NCBI GenBank assembly: GCA_035513175.1 | Contig: DATKCN010000168.1 | Location: forward strand, 1 to 22,023 | DNA from: DATKCN01 sp035513175 | GTDB taxonomy: Bacteria > Chloroflexota > Chloroflexia > Thermomicrobiales > CFX8 | Length of the DNA stretch: 22,023 nucleotides | Direction of reading: 5' to 3' | In this document: positions 13,976 through 21,600 of the stretch, one piece after another | Layout: the number at the start of each line of letters is the position of its first letter | How positions within the stretch are numbered: the stretch's first letter is position 1 | The notes under the pieces: generated by a model | Told to the model about the DNA's origin: nothing | What the model saw: only the letters and a program-made list of their open reading frames with translations | Database searches by the model: none | Translations under genes and position numbers: made by a program

Positions 13976-15320
13976 CGATCACGCCCCGTTCCGCGAGCTC
14001 ATCGCGAATCATGTCTGACAGCGCAAATAACCGCTGCCCACGCAATTCATCGCGCACCTTCAGGATCAGGTCGATGAATGGCGCGGCATCGCCGGTGCTT
14101 CGATCGTCCGGCTCCGTCTGTAGCTCCAATCCAAGCACTGATGCGAGCGTGATCAGCCGGTGCTGTGCCGCAGCGCGATTCGCGCCGGTAGCGCGGTTCG
14201 CGAGGCGGGCAAGATCGAACACGACAGACACCGCAACGGGCGTGTTGAAGTCATCATCCATTGCCGCGCGGAATCTCGCGTCGGCGTCGGCAATGGCGAC
14301 AGACGTGTCGTCGTCGGGACTGGCTGGGTCAGCAACGAAGCCGAGGGCCGCGGTGTCAAGCCGTTCCAGTCCACGCGCCGCCGCAGCCAGAGCGTCGTCG
14401 GAGTACACAAGCGGGTTGCGGTAGATGGATTGTAAAACCATGAGCCTGAATGCGCGGGCCTGCCGGCGATGGATCAAATCGCTCACGCTGATGAGATTGC
14501 CGATCGACTTGCTCATCTTCTCGCCGCCGAGCTGGAGCAAGCCATTGTGCATCCAGTAGCGCGCAAACGGTCTGTTCTCCGGAAACGCTTCCGTCTGAGC
14601 GATCTCATTCTCGTGGTGGGGGAAGATCAGGTCGGCGCCGCCGCCATGGATGTCGATGTGGCGCCCGAGGTGGTTAAGCGCCATGACGGAGCATTCGATG
14701 TGCCAGCCCGGTCGCCCGCGTCCCCAGGGACTGTCCCAACTCGGCTCACCTGGCTTGGACGCTTTCCACAGAACGAAATCCATCGGGTGTTCTTTGCGCG
14801 GATCGATCTCCACCCGTGCTCCAGCGAGCATGTCATCCAGTTTGCGGTGACTGAGCTTCCCGTATTGTTTGAACGAGTTGACGCGATAGTTAACGTCTCC
14901 GCCTTCAACGAAATAAGCGTGCCCATCTTCCATGAGATGGCTGATCATCTCGATGATGCCGGGGATCTCCCGGGTTGCGCGCGGATACACTGTCGCCGGC
15001 AACGCGTTCAGCTCCCCGGTCTGTATCATCCACTCGTCGATGAGGCGCTCGGTCAGCTCATCAGGGTCGATGCCGAGTTCCGCCGCGCGGATGATGATCT
15101 TGTCGTCGACGTCGGTGAAGTTCTGAGCGTGAATGACCGTGTATCCAGTCCACTCCAGGTAGCGGCGGATCATGTCGAAGGTAATCACCGACATGGCGTG
15201 GCCAATGTGAGCGTCCGAGTATACGGTGACGCCACAGACGTACATGCGCGCCACACCGGGCTCAATGGTTGTGAACGGCTCCTTGGAGCGCGTCATCGTG
15301 TTGTAGACGGTAAGTGTCAT
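13932..15320 (-). CDS. cysS: Cysteinyl-tRNA synthetase
   Basis: CysRS attaches cysteine to tRNA-Cys. The 462-residue class I synthetase has HIGH at 38-41 and KMSKS at 268-272 within GGEKMSKSIGN. The zinc-site residues that read the cysteine thiol are all present: Cys29, Cys210, His235 and Glu239, the last two within PHHENE. The anticodon-binding C-terminal region, about residues 330-462, is of usual size. The start is ATG 15320. It lies 134 nt after the FmdB-type gene, with two hairpins in the gap, and its end overlaps rlmB. I see no T-box consensus in the gap, so T-box control is not supported. Confidence 0.97.
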   Translation of the reverse strand: MTLTVYNTMTRSKEPFTTIEPGVARMYVCGVTVYSDAHIGHAMSVITFDMIRRYLEWTGYTVIHAQNFTDVDDKIIIRAAELGIDPDELTERLIDEWMIQTGELNALPATVYPRATREIPGIIEMISHLMEDGHAYFVEGGDVNYRVNSFKQYGKLSHRKLDDMLAGARVEIDPRKEHPMDFVLWKASKPGEPSWDSPWGRGRPGWHIECSVMALNHLGRHIDIHGGGADLIFPHHENEIAQTEAFPENRPFARYWMHNGLLQLGGEKMSKSIGNLISVSDLIHRRQARAFRLMVLQSIYRNPLVYSDDALAAAARGLERLDTAALGFVADPASPDDDTSVAIADADARFRAAMDDDFNTPVAVSVVFDLARLANRATGANRAAAQHRLITLASVLGLELQTEPDDRSTGDAAPFIDLILKVRDELRGQRLFALSDMIRDELAERGVIVEDSSTGAIWRREE

Positions 15321-15338
15321 AATCGTTGCCGTCCTTCT

Positions 15339-15357
15339 GCGCCGAGCATGGCGGCGC
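15339..15357 (-). repeat. Small hairpin in the cysS leader
   Basis: GCGCCG and CGGCGC form a 6-bp stem around a 7-nt loop, ending about 18 nt upstream of the cysS start codon on the minus strand. It is close enough to affect access to the ribosome-binding site. A function is not established. Confidence 0.35.
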
Positions 15358-15376
15358 TCAAGCTGCTGATACGCGA

Positions 15377-15408
15377 AACGGGGGATGTCTGTTGCCAGAT
15401 CCCCCGTT
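15377..15408 (-). terminator. Strong stem-loop between the FmdB-type gene and cysS
   Basis: Read on the minus strand, AACGGGGGAT and ATCCCCCGTT form a perfect 10-bp stem. Inside it, CTG-GCAA-CAG adds a 3-bp stem capped by a GNRA-type tetraloop. Only TTT follows the stem, so termination would be partial. It may set the ratio between the zinc-ribbon protein and cysS, or be a leader element of cysS. Confidence 0.5.
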
Positions 15409-15454
15409 CGGCGCCAGGTCAGAGGTGACGTTGCGCCTCCGCGCCAGCAGCCAG

Positions 15455-15772
15455 CTAATCGGTCGCCGCGGGCTGTTCAGTCTTGGACTTCTTGGGTTCG
15501 GCCTTCTTCGGCTCAGGCGCCTTCGTGTCCGTCGCGTCGCTGGTCGATGAAGTTCCGCCGTCGGGGGAGCTGCTTGTTGCCTCGGAGTGCGACGCCGGGC
15601 GGCTGTCCGTTTTGTACCAGCCTGAGCCTTTGAATATGACTCCCGCTGGATACAGGACGCGCCGAACGGAGGCGCCGCACTTGGGACAGTCGTTAATCGG
15701 CGTGTCATTGAAACCCTGGCGAACGTCGAATCGGTGTCCGCACGAGCTGCAAGCGTATTCATACGTCGGCAT
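15455..15772 (-). CDS. FmdB-family zinc-ribbon protein
   Basis: This 105-residue protein has the FmdB/CxxC-CxxC zinc-ribbon fold. It opens MPTYEYACSSCGHRFD, with Cys8/Cys11 and Cys29/Cys32 as the four likely zinc ligands, then RRVLYPAGVIFKGSGWYKTD, which is standard for the family. The last 45 residues are Ser/Thr/Lys/Pro-rich and likely disordered. Family members were named from formamidase regulators, but most have no known role, and I do not assign one. The start is ATG 15772 with AAAGGA some 14 nt upstream. It stands between polA and cysS, with a TATAAT element in front. Confidence 0.88.
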   Translation of the reverse strand: MPTYEYACSSCGHRFDVRQGFNDTPINDCPKCGASVRRVLYPAGVIFKGSGWYKTDSRPASHSEATSSSPDGGTSSTSDATDTKAPEPKKAEPKKSKTEQPAATD

Positions 15773-15830
15773 GGCGCTGGCAGCAATCCTTTCCCTCGTC
15801 CCGAGGCGCGGTCATCGATTCAAACGCCGC

Positions 15831-15836
15831 ATTATA
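15831..15836 (-). promoter_or_regulatory. Candidate -10 box for the fmdB-cysS-rlmB group
   Basis: The minus strand reads TATAAT at 15836-15831, a consensus -10, beginning 10 nt after the polA stop codon and 59 nt ahead of the FmdB-type start. The -35 region, inside the end of polA, is not convincing. A short CCTGA/TCAGG hairpin overlaps the polA stop. Confidence 0.4.
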
Positions 15837-15845
15837 CCTGACTGA

Positions 15846-18632
15846 TCAGGCTGACTCGCTGGCCTCTCCCGTGAAGTCTCGCATTTCCTCCCAGTTTGGA
15901 CCAATCGAGGTTTCGACGCGGAGCGGAACACTGAGCTCCGCCGCGCCCTCCATGGTTTCGACGACCAGCGCTCGCAACGCGTCCAGTTCCGAAACGGGAG
16001 TCTCAAACAAGAGCTCGTCGTGCACCTGCAGCAACATCTCGCCGCGTAGCTTCGAACGTCGTAGCCCGTCGGCGACCCGGATCATAGCGATCTTCATGAT
16101 GTCGGACGCGGTGCCCTGAAGCGGCATATTGATCGCGGCGCGCTCCGCGGCCTGACGCCTGGGACCCTGCGCATTAATGTCCGGAACGTAGCGACGGCGG
16201 CCAAAGAGCGAGCTGACATACCCGTCCTTCACGGCTTGGCGGATCGTTGAGTCAAGGTAGGCGCGGACCCCCTGGAAGCGACTCATGTATCGCTCGATGA
16301 ACGCTACCGAATCAGAGCGTGACATACCGGTGTCACGCGACAAACCATACGCCTGCATGCCGTACATGATGCCGAAGTTCACCGACTTTGCCATCGAGCG
16401 CTGATCGGATGTGACATCCGCGATGTCGATACCGTTAATCTCAGCGGCGGTTGCGGCATGAATGTCGAGCCCCTGCTGAAAGGCTGAGACAAGCGCTTCG
16501 TCCTGGCTGTAATGCGCCATGATCCGCAGCTCCATCTGGGAGTAGTCAGCCGAGAAGAGAATCGACGGCTCGTCAAATCTCCGGTATTCGGGGCGGTTGT
16601 CGGCGACGAAAGCCCGACGGACCTGACGTCCAACCGGCGTGCGAATGGGGATGTTCTGGAGATTGGGATCAGTGGACGACAGTCTGCCGGTCGACGCGAT
16701 CGTCTGATTGTAGGTCGTGTGCACGCGACCGGTTCGCGGGTTGATCTGTTGTGGCAGCGCGTCAACGTACGTCGACTTCAGCTTCTTCAACGTGCGCTGC
16801 TCGAGGATCATGTCGACGACTGGATGCTCGCCGCGCAGCGTGTCGAGCACTTCCTGTCCGACCGAATAACCGGTCTTTGTTCGGCGACCCGACGGCAGCC
16901 CGAGCTCGTCAAACAGCAGGGTGGCGAGCTGTCTCGTTGAACCCAGATTGAATTCGTGGCCGACCATCTCGTAGATGCGCCGTTCGAGCGCGTCGATTTG
17001 AGCGGTGATTTCGACGTTGATCCGTATGAGGACATCGACATCAACGGCAATGCCGATGCTTTCCATCTCGATAAGCACCGGCACGAGCGGCAGCTCAATG
17101 GACGTCAACAGGTCCATCTGACCGCGAGCGCTCAGGGTATCCTGAAGTGGCGGACGGAGCCGCATGGTCGACTCAACATCGGCGCCTGCATAGCGCGTGA
17201 CATTCTCGATCGGCACGTGGTCCATGGTGATCTGGCTGCGTCCCGTGCCGATGAGGTCGGTAATGGGCGTCATCTCCCAGCCGAGATGGCGAAACGCCAG
17301 ATCCTTGAGTCCGATGCCCGTTTCACCCATCAGGTAGGCGGCCAGCATCGTGTCGAAGTTGATCGTGATGCCGTTGAATCCGTGGCGTTCGAGCACGGCG
17401 AGGTCGAACTTGCCGTGATGGGTCACGACGTTGGGGTGCGACGTAAGGGCTTGTGCGAGAGCCTCGCGAATGACGTCCATTGACAGCACCGGCTCGGTCG
17501 CGTGCGCGGTCGGGACGTAAAACGCTCGGGTCGGGGACGTGGCGACCGCAATGCCGACGAGATTGCTGAGGATGGGGCTGGTGCTGTCCGTCTCGACATC
17601 CAGCGAAATTTCGGCGGCTGTCGCGATGTCGTTGGCCAGTCCGGCGAGTGAGTCGCGATCCAGGATCGCCACGGGCTCAGCGAGCTGGCCGCTCGGCTCG
17701 GAGGCGACGATCGTGGACTCACGATGTGAGTCGGGCAGGCGCGCGGCGAGTGACCGAAACTCCAGCTCGCGAAAGAGGTTGACTGCCCCGTCGCGGTCGT
17801 AGTCGCCGACGACGCATCGGTCGACGTCCAGCTCGACGGGAACGTTGCGCACGATCGTCGCCAGCTCACGACACTGATAAGCGAGATCCACGTTTTCCGT
17901 CAGCGCGTTGCGCGCTCGTGGCGGGGCGATCGACTCAAGATTTTCGAACAGCTCTTCCAGCGACCCGAACTGGTCGATCAGCGTCTTGGCAGTCTTCTCG
18001 CCGATGCCTGGAACTCCCGGGATGTTGTCGGATTTGTCGCCGACCAGCGCCTTATACTCGGCAAGGCGCTCGGGGCCGAAGCCGTAGCGGTCGAGGACAG
18101 CCTGGCGGTCGAAGACGCGATACTCTCCGAAGCGTTGGGCGCCCGGAAGGACTGCCGTCACATGGTCATCGACGAGCTGCAGGAGATCGCTGTCTCCCGT
18201 CACGATCAACGCATGCAGACCCTGGTCAACCGCCTGCTGTGCGAGCGTGCCGATTACATCGTCGGCCTCGAAGCCGTCCGATTCGTATATTGGAATATTG
18301 AGCCGATCGATGACGTCTCGAATTCGCTTCATCTGCCCGCGCATTTCCTCCGGCATCGGGGCGCGGTGAGCCTTATATGCCTCAAATGTGTCTGCGCGAA
18401 ACGATTTACCCACGTCGAACGTCATCAGGACACAGTCCGGCGCATGCGCTCGAAGCACGTCAAGCAGCATGGACGTGAAGCCGAAAGTGGCGTTAGTCAG
18501 CTCGCCGGCGGCCGTTGAGAGGGACATCGGGATGGCATGAAAGGCACGGAACGCAAGCCCGTAGCCGTCGATGAGGACGATGGTCCGCTTTGGTGGGCTC
18601 GATGGTCGATCGCCGTTGGTCGCTTTCGCCAC
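15846..18632 (-). CDS. polA: DNA polymerase I with 5'-3' and 3'-5' exonuclease domains
   Basis: Pol I fills gaps and removes primers in replication and repair. The 928-residue protein has all three domains. The 5'-3' nuclease (about 15-300) contains GFEADDVIGTL, VTGDSDLLQL and GDKSDNIPGVPGIG. The 3'-5' proofreading domain (about 320-500) keeps Asp345 and Glu347 (SLDVET), Asp410 (HGKFDLAVL), and Tyr481 and Asp485 (RYAGAD), so it is predicted active. The polymerase domain has motif A DYSQMELR from 696, the O-helix with Arg745, Lys749, Phe753 and Tyr757, and motif C VHDE at 870-873. Phe753 rather than Tyr is the usual discriminator against dideoxynucleotides. The start is GTG 18632, with AAAGGAG about 7 nt upstream. 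It diverges from moxR. Confidence 0.97.
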   Translation of the reverse strand: MAKATNGDRPSSPPKRTIVLIDGYGLAFRAFHAIPMSLSTAAGELTNATFGFTSMLLDVLRAHAPDCVLMTFDVGKSFRADTFEAYKAHRAPMPEEMRGQMKRIRDVIDRLNIPIYESDGFEADDVIGTLAQQAVDQGLHALIVTGDSDLLQLVDDHVTAVLPGAQRFGEYRVFDRQAVLDRYGFGPERLAEYKALVGDKSDNIPGVPGIGEKTAKTLIDQFGSLEELFENLESIAPPRARNALTENVDLAYQCRELATIVRNVPVELDVDRCVVGDYDRDGAVNLFRELEFRSLAARLPDSHRESTIVASEPSGQLAEPVAILDRDSLAGLANDIATAAEISLDVETDSTSPILSNLVGIAVATSPTRAFYVPTAHATEPVLSMDVIREALAQALTSHPNVVTHHGKFDLAVLERHGFNGITINFDTMLAAYLMGETGIGLKDLAFRHLGWEMTPITDLIGTGRSQITMDHVPIENVTRYAGADVESTMRLRPPLQDTLSARGQMDLLTSIELPLVPVLIEMESIGIAVDVDVLIRINVEITAQIDALERRIYEMVGHEFNLGSTRQLATLLFDELGLPSGRRTKTGYSVGQEVLDTLRGEHPVVDMILEQRTLKKLKSTYVDALPQQINPRTGRVHTTYNQTIASTGRLSSTDPNLQNIPIRTPVGRQVRRAFVADNRPEYRRFDEPSILFSADYSQMELRIMAHYSQDEALVSAFQQGLDIHAATAAEINGIDIADVTSDQRSMAKSVNFGIMYGMQAYGLSRDTGMSRSDSVAFIERYMSRFQGVRAYLDSTIRQAVKDGYVSSLFGRRRYVPDINAQGPRRQAAERAAINMPLQGTASDIMKIAMIRVADGLRRSKLRGEMLLQVHDELLFETPVSELDALRALVVETMEGAAELSVPLRVETSIGPNWEEMRDFTGEASESA

Positions 18633-18666
18633 CGGGAGCTCCTTTCACTCACATCATTCACAGATG

Positions 18667-18686
18667 ATTATACGTACAGGGTACGT
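18667..18686 (-). promoter_or_regulatory. polA -10 box with abutting palindrome
   Basis: The minus strand carries a consensus TATAAT at 18672-18667, 34 nt ahead of the polA GTG. Sharing one base with it upstream is a perfect palindrome, ACGTAC-CCT-GTACGT (18686-18672). The -35 region is weak. A repressor or activator bound to the palindrome would directly touch the promoter, so it is a candidate operator. This is inferred from sequence geometry alone. Confidence 0.5.
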
Positions 18687-19009
18687 CATGAATTGCCCTT
18701 TGCAGACGGCTCGTCGCAAACCAAAACTTTGTAGAACTCGTATCTACTCATTAACGGACATGACCGAACAGGATGGGGGTGCATGCGCCCGGCGCTGCGA
18801 GGCGCTGATATACTTGAAACTCAGGGTAAACCTGCCGAACACGCGCGGTATGGGGAGACACAGAACCAGTACTCGGTGATGTCGATCGCCTGCTTCCCCG
18901 GCGGTAGTGACCAACCTGCCTGGAACATGCCGCACTACAGGGATACGACGGGCGCCGCAACCGCGGTCGCCTAAGCGTAACGAGCGTTGCAGCGCAGCAA
19001 GGAGTGACG
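18687..19009. other. Divergent intergenic region between polA and moxR
   Basis: About 320 nt separate the polA promoter from the moxR start. The plus strand contains TGATATACT at 18806-18814, an extended -10 element of the same form as the one before tRNA-Pro. A small CAGG/CCTG hairpin follows at about 18822-18834. A 63-codon frame (18783-18974) with a GGGGG-type ribosome-binding site exists. Its second half has GC-rich third positions like real genes here, but I recognise nothing in the peptide. A conventional ribosome-binding site, AAGGAG, precedes moxR. Confidence 0.5.
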
Positions 19010-20011
19010 ATGGAGTCGGTCGAGCACATTTCCACGAGCGTCATCAACAACGTCGAACGAGTAATCGTTGGTAAACGGCGCGAGGTGCAGCTGGTACTGG
19101 TGGCGCTGCTGTGCCGGGGACACGTGCTGATTGAGGACGTTCCAGGAGTCGGAAAGACGGTGCTGGCGAAAGCGATCGCGCGCAGTATCGGCTGCACGTT
19201 CAAGCGCATCCAGTTCACCCCCGATCTGCTGCCAAGCGACGTGACCGGCGTGAGCGTCTTCAACCAACAACTCGGGAGCTTCGAGTTCCGAGCCGGTCCG
19301 ATCGTTGCGCAGATTGTGTTGGCCGACGAGATCAACCGAGCGACGCCAAAGACGCAGTCGGCGCTGCTCGAGGCGATGGAAGAGAGCCAGATCACGGTCG
19401 ACGGCACCACGCACATTCTCCCGCAGCCATTCGTGGTGCTTGCGACGGAGAACCCGATTGAGTATGAGGGGACGTTCCCGCTGCCCGAAGCGCAGCTTGA
19501 CCGATTTCTCGTGCGACTGTCGCTTGGATACCCCGGGCGAAGTAGCGAGATCGATATTCTCAATCGCCAGCAGATCGCACACCCGCTCGACTCACTCGAA
19601 CAAGTCATCGAGGTTGAGCATCTGATCGAAGCGCAAATGGCAGTCAAGCGCGTACACGTCGACAACCTCATCAAGGAGTACATCGTCGATCTCGTCGAGG
19701 CGTCGCGCCAGCATGACGACGTCTATCTGGGCGCAAGCCCACGTGGTTCAATCGGGCTCTACAACGCCAGCCGATCGTGGGCGGCGCTGCAGGGACGCGA
19801 CTTCGTGATTCCCGACGATGTCAAGGACCTTGCGGAGCCGACGCTGGCCCATCGCATGATCGTGAGCCCCGCCGCGCGCATGAAGGGTGTCGACTCGCGC
19901 GGAGTGGTGCGCGAACTGCTGGGGCTGATTCCCGTGCCAGGCGCCCGGCAGGCGATGCCGGCGGCGCAGGCAGCGACGGGTGGCTGGCGCGCGCGTCGAG
20001 CAAATCAGTGA
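19010..20011 (+). CDS. MoxR-family AAA+ ATPase
   Basis: MoxR ATPases act as chaperone-like machines that help mature partner proteins, often with von Willebrand-type or DUF58 partners. The 333-residue product shows Walker A in EDVPGVGKTVLAKAIA (GVGKT at 46-50), Walker B LADEINRATPKTQSALLEAMEE, sensor motif VLATENPIEYEGTFPLPEAQLDRF, and the C-terminal lid with GASPRGS. The start is ATG 19010 with AAGGAG 6 nt upstream; a GTG six bases earlier is less well placed. The stop overlaps the DUF58 start as GTGA. The gene heads a cassette with DUF58 and a transglutaminase-like membrane protein, a common arrangement linked to envelope or stress functions. Confidence 0.95.
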   Translation: MESVEHISTSVINNVERVIVGKRREVQLVLVALLCRGHVLIEDVPGVGKTVLAKAIARSIGCTFKRIQFTPDLLPSDVTGVSVFNQQLGSFEFRAGPIVAQIVLADEINRATPKTQSALLEAMEESQITVDGTTHILPQPFVVLATENPIEYEGTFPLPEAQLDRFLVRLSLGYPGRSSEIDILNRQQIAHPLDSLEQVIEVEHLIEAQMAVKRVHVDNLIKEYIVDLVEASRQHDDVYLGASPRGSIGLYNASRSWAALQGRDFVIPDDVKDLAEPTLAHRMIVSPAARMKGVDSRGVVRELLGLIPVPGARQAMPAAQAATGGWRARRANQ

Positions 20012-21279
20012 ACGCGATCAAGCTGATCATTCTGGTTGGGACGATCTTCGTCCTGAGCCAGATGAACCAGTGGGATGTGCTGGACAAGGTCTTCTTCGTT
20101 CTCATCGGCGTGCTGATCGTGGCGAAGATCTGGAGTCAGTTCAGCCTGACGGGGCTTTATCTCACACGCGACACGCGTACCGACCGCGCGCAGGTCGGCC
20201 AGCCGCTCGTCGAGCGGGTGCGGCTGCAGAATCTGAGCCGCGTCGGAAAGCTCTGGGTGGAGGTAATCGACCATTCCGACCTGCCTGGCCACATGATCTC
20301 CAAGGTCGTGCACTTGCATGGAAACGACTCGAGCCGTTGGAGGGTTGAGACAATCTGTGCGCGTCGAGGACGATTTCGAATCGGCCCGATGGCGTTGCGC
20401 GGCGGCGACCCGTTTGGCCTGTTTCCCAACGAGCGGTTGATTCCAGGAACGCACGAGCTGCTCGTCTACCCAGCGACGGTCGATCTGAGCGCGTTCTCAC
20501 TTCCGATCGGCGAGCTTCCGGGTGGGACGGCTATCCAGCGCCGCACCCCGTTCGTTACGCCGAACGCCGCCGGAATTCGGGACTACTTCCCCGGCGACGC
20601 CTACAACCGCATCGCCTGGAGCGCGACGGCGCGCACCGGCAAGCTAATGGTCAAGGAGTTCGAGCTCGACCCTACCGCTGACATTTTCATCGTGGTCGAT
20701 CTCGAAGCGAACGTGCAGGCCGGAGCCAGCGGCATCGCTTCGCTGCCGAACATCACCAGCGGCGAGGCGCCGCTGTCGTTCTGGCTCGACTCGACGGAAG
20801 AGTACGCCGTCACGATCGCAGCGTCCTTGGCTCGTCACTTCCTCAATCAGAACCGAAACGTCGGGTTGATCGGCTCGGCCAGCAGTCACATCTCGATCCC
20901 GACCGACCGCGGCGGACGCCAAATGCTCAAGATTCTTGAGCATCTGGCGGTAACGCGTGCGGACGGAACAATGCCATTCGGGGAAGTGCTGCTGGCGGAA
21001 GGCAACCAGTTCACCCGCAACAGCACGGTGATCGCCATAACGTCTTCGACCGATGAGGAGTGGGTGCAATCGCTGATCAACATCGTCAGCAGGCGGGTGC
21101 AATGCGTCGCGATCGTCATCGAGCCCAGCACCTTCGGAGCAGCCGAGTCCAGCCTGTTCGTCGTCAGCGGGCTCGCCTCGGTAGGCGTTCCGACATACCT
21201 CGTCAAGTACGGTGACGACATCAGCCGTTCGTTGGCGACCCATTCGGCGGCGGCCGGCAAGAAGCCGGTCGCCCGCTGA
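20008..21279 (+). CDS. DUF58-domain membrane-associated protein
   Basis: DUF58 proteins are common partners of MoxR ATPases; their biochemical role is not well defined. The 423-residue product starts at GTG 20008, which overlaps the moxR stop (GTGA), so translation is probably coupled. Two hydrophobic segments lie at the N-terminus (about 4-20 and 26-42), then a beta-rich part and the DUF58 signature GIRDYFPGDAYNRIAWSATAR, followed by KLMVKEFELDPTADIFIVVDLEA, whose DxE-type strand resembles a degenerate von Willebrand A fold. The C-terminal part (IAITSSTDEEWVQSLI onward) fits that fold. An in-frame extension upstream lies within moxR and is rejected. Confidence 0.92.
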   Translation: MNAIKLIILVGTIFVLSQMNQWDVLDKVFFVLIGVLIVAKIWSQFSLTGLYLTRDTRTDRAQVGQPLVERVRLQNLSRVGKLWVEVIDHSDLPGHMISKVVHLHGNDSSRWRVETICARRGRFRIGPMALRGGDPFGLFPNERLIPGTHELLVYPATVDLSAFSLPIGELPGGTAIQRRTPFVTPNAAGIRDYFPGDAYNRIAWSATARTGKLMVKEFELDPTADIFIVVDLEANVQAGASGIASLPNITSGEAPLSFWLDSTEEYAVTIAASLARHFLNQNRNVGLIGSASSHISIPTDRGGRQMLKILEHLAVTRADGTMPFGEVLLAEGNQFTRNSTVIAITSSTDEEWVQSLINIVSRRVQCVAIVIEPSTFGAAESSLFVVSGLASVGVPTYLVKYGDDISRSLATHSAAAGKKPVAR

Positions 21280-21600
21280 CGACCTGAACGGGGCGCGTTG
21301 CTCCACGGATTCGTAGTCATGGCGCGGTCCCCGGCCCATCCAGGCAATAACGCTGACGCCACGCGGGGGCTTAAGATTGATGTCAGCAGTTGGACTCGAT
21401 GACGATCGGTCGCGGTTTGGGACAGGTAGCGCGATGATCGTCCGGAAGCGTGACGACAGTGCGGGCGTCTCATCAGGGTGGAAAATCTTCACTCATTCAC
21501 ATTGTGGGGGCTGGGCTGAATCGTGAAGTAGACACGAGTCGACCTGATGACGAGCGCTACGCGACGATAATCCGAGAGATGCGCCGCATTCTCTCCCGCG
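21280..21600. other. 321-nt intergenic region before the TgpA-like gene
   Basis: No convincing gene, terminator or riboswitch was recognised here. A 30-codon frame at 21434-21526 (begins MIVRKRDD) is present but has only a moderate upstream GGACAGG and no recognisable homology. A gap this long inside an otherwise tightly coupled moxR-DUF58-TgpA cassette is unusual. It may hold a promoter for the membrane gene, a small RNA or degraded sequence. Confidence 0.5.

Noticed and set aside
15321..15454. T-box riboswitch upstream of cysS
   Set aside because: The conserved T-box sequence and the specifier arrangement are not visible; only two hairpins are present.
18751..19683. 310-codon open frame on the minus strand opposite moxR
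   Set aside because: The plus strand encodes an unmistakable MoxR ATPase; the antisense frame is a Ser/Thr/Arg-rich shadow without domains.
21280..21600. Cyclic-di-AMP or other riboswitch in the gap before the TgpA-like gene
   Set aside because: I looked for conserved blocks of the ydaO/c-di-AMP and glycine classes and found none that match.
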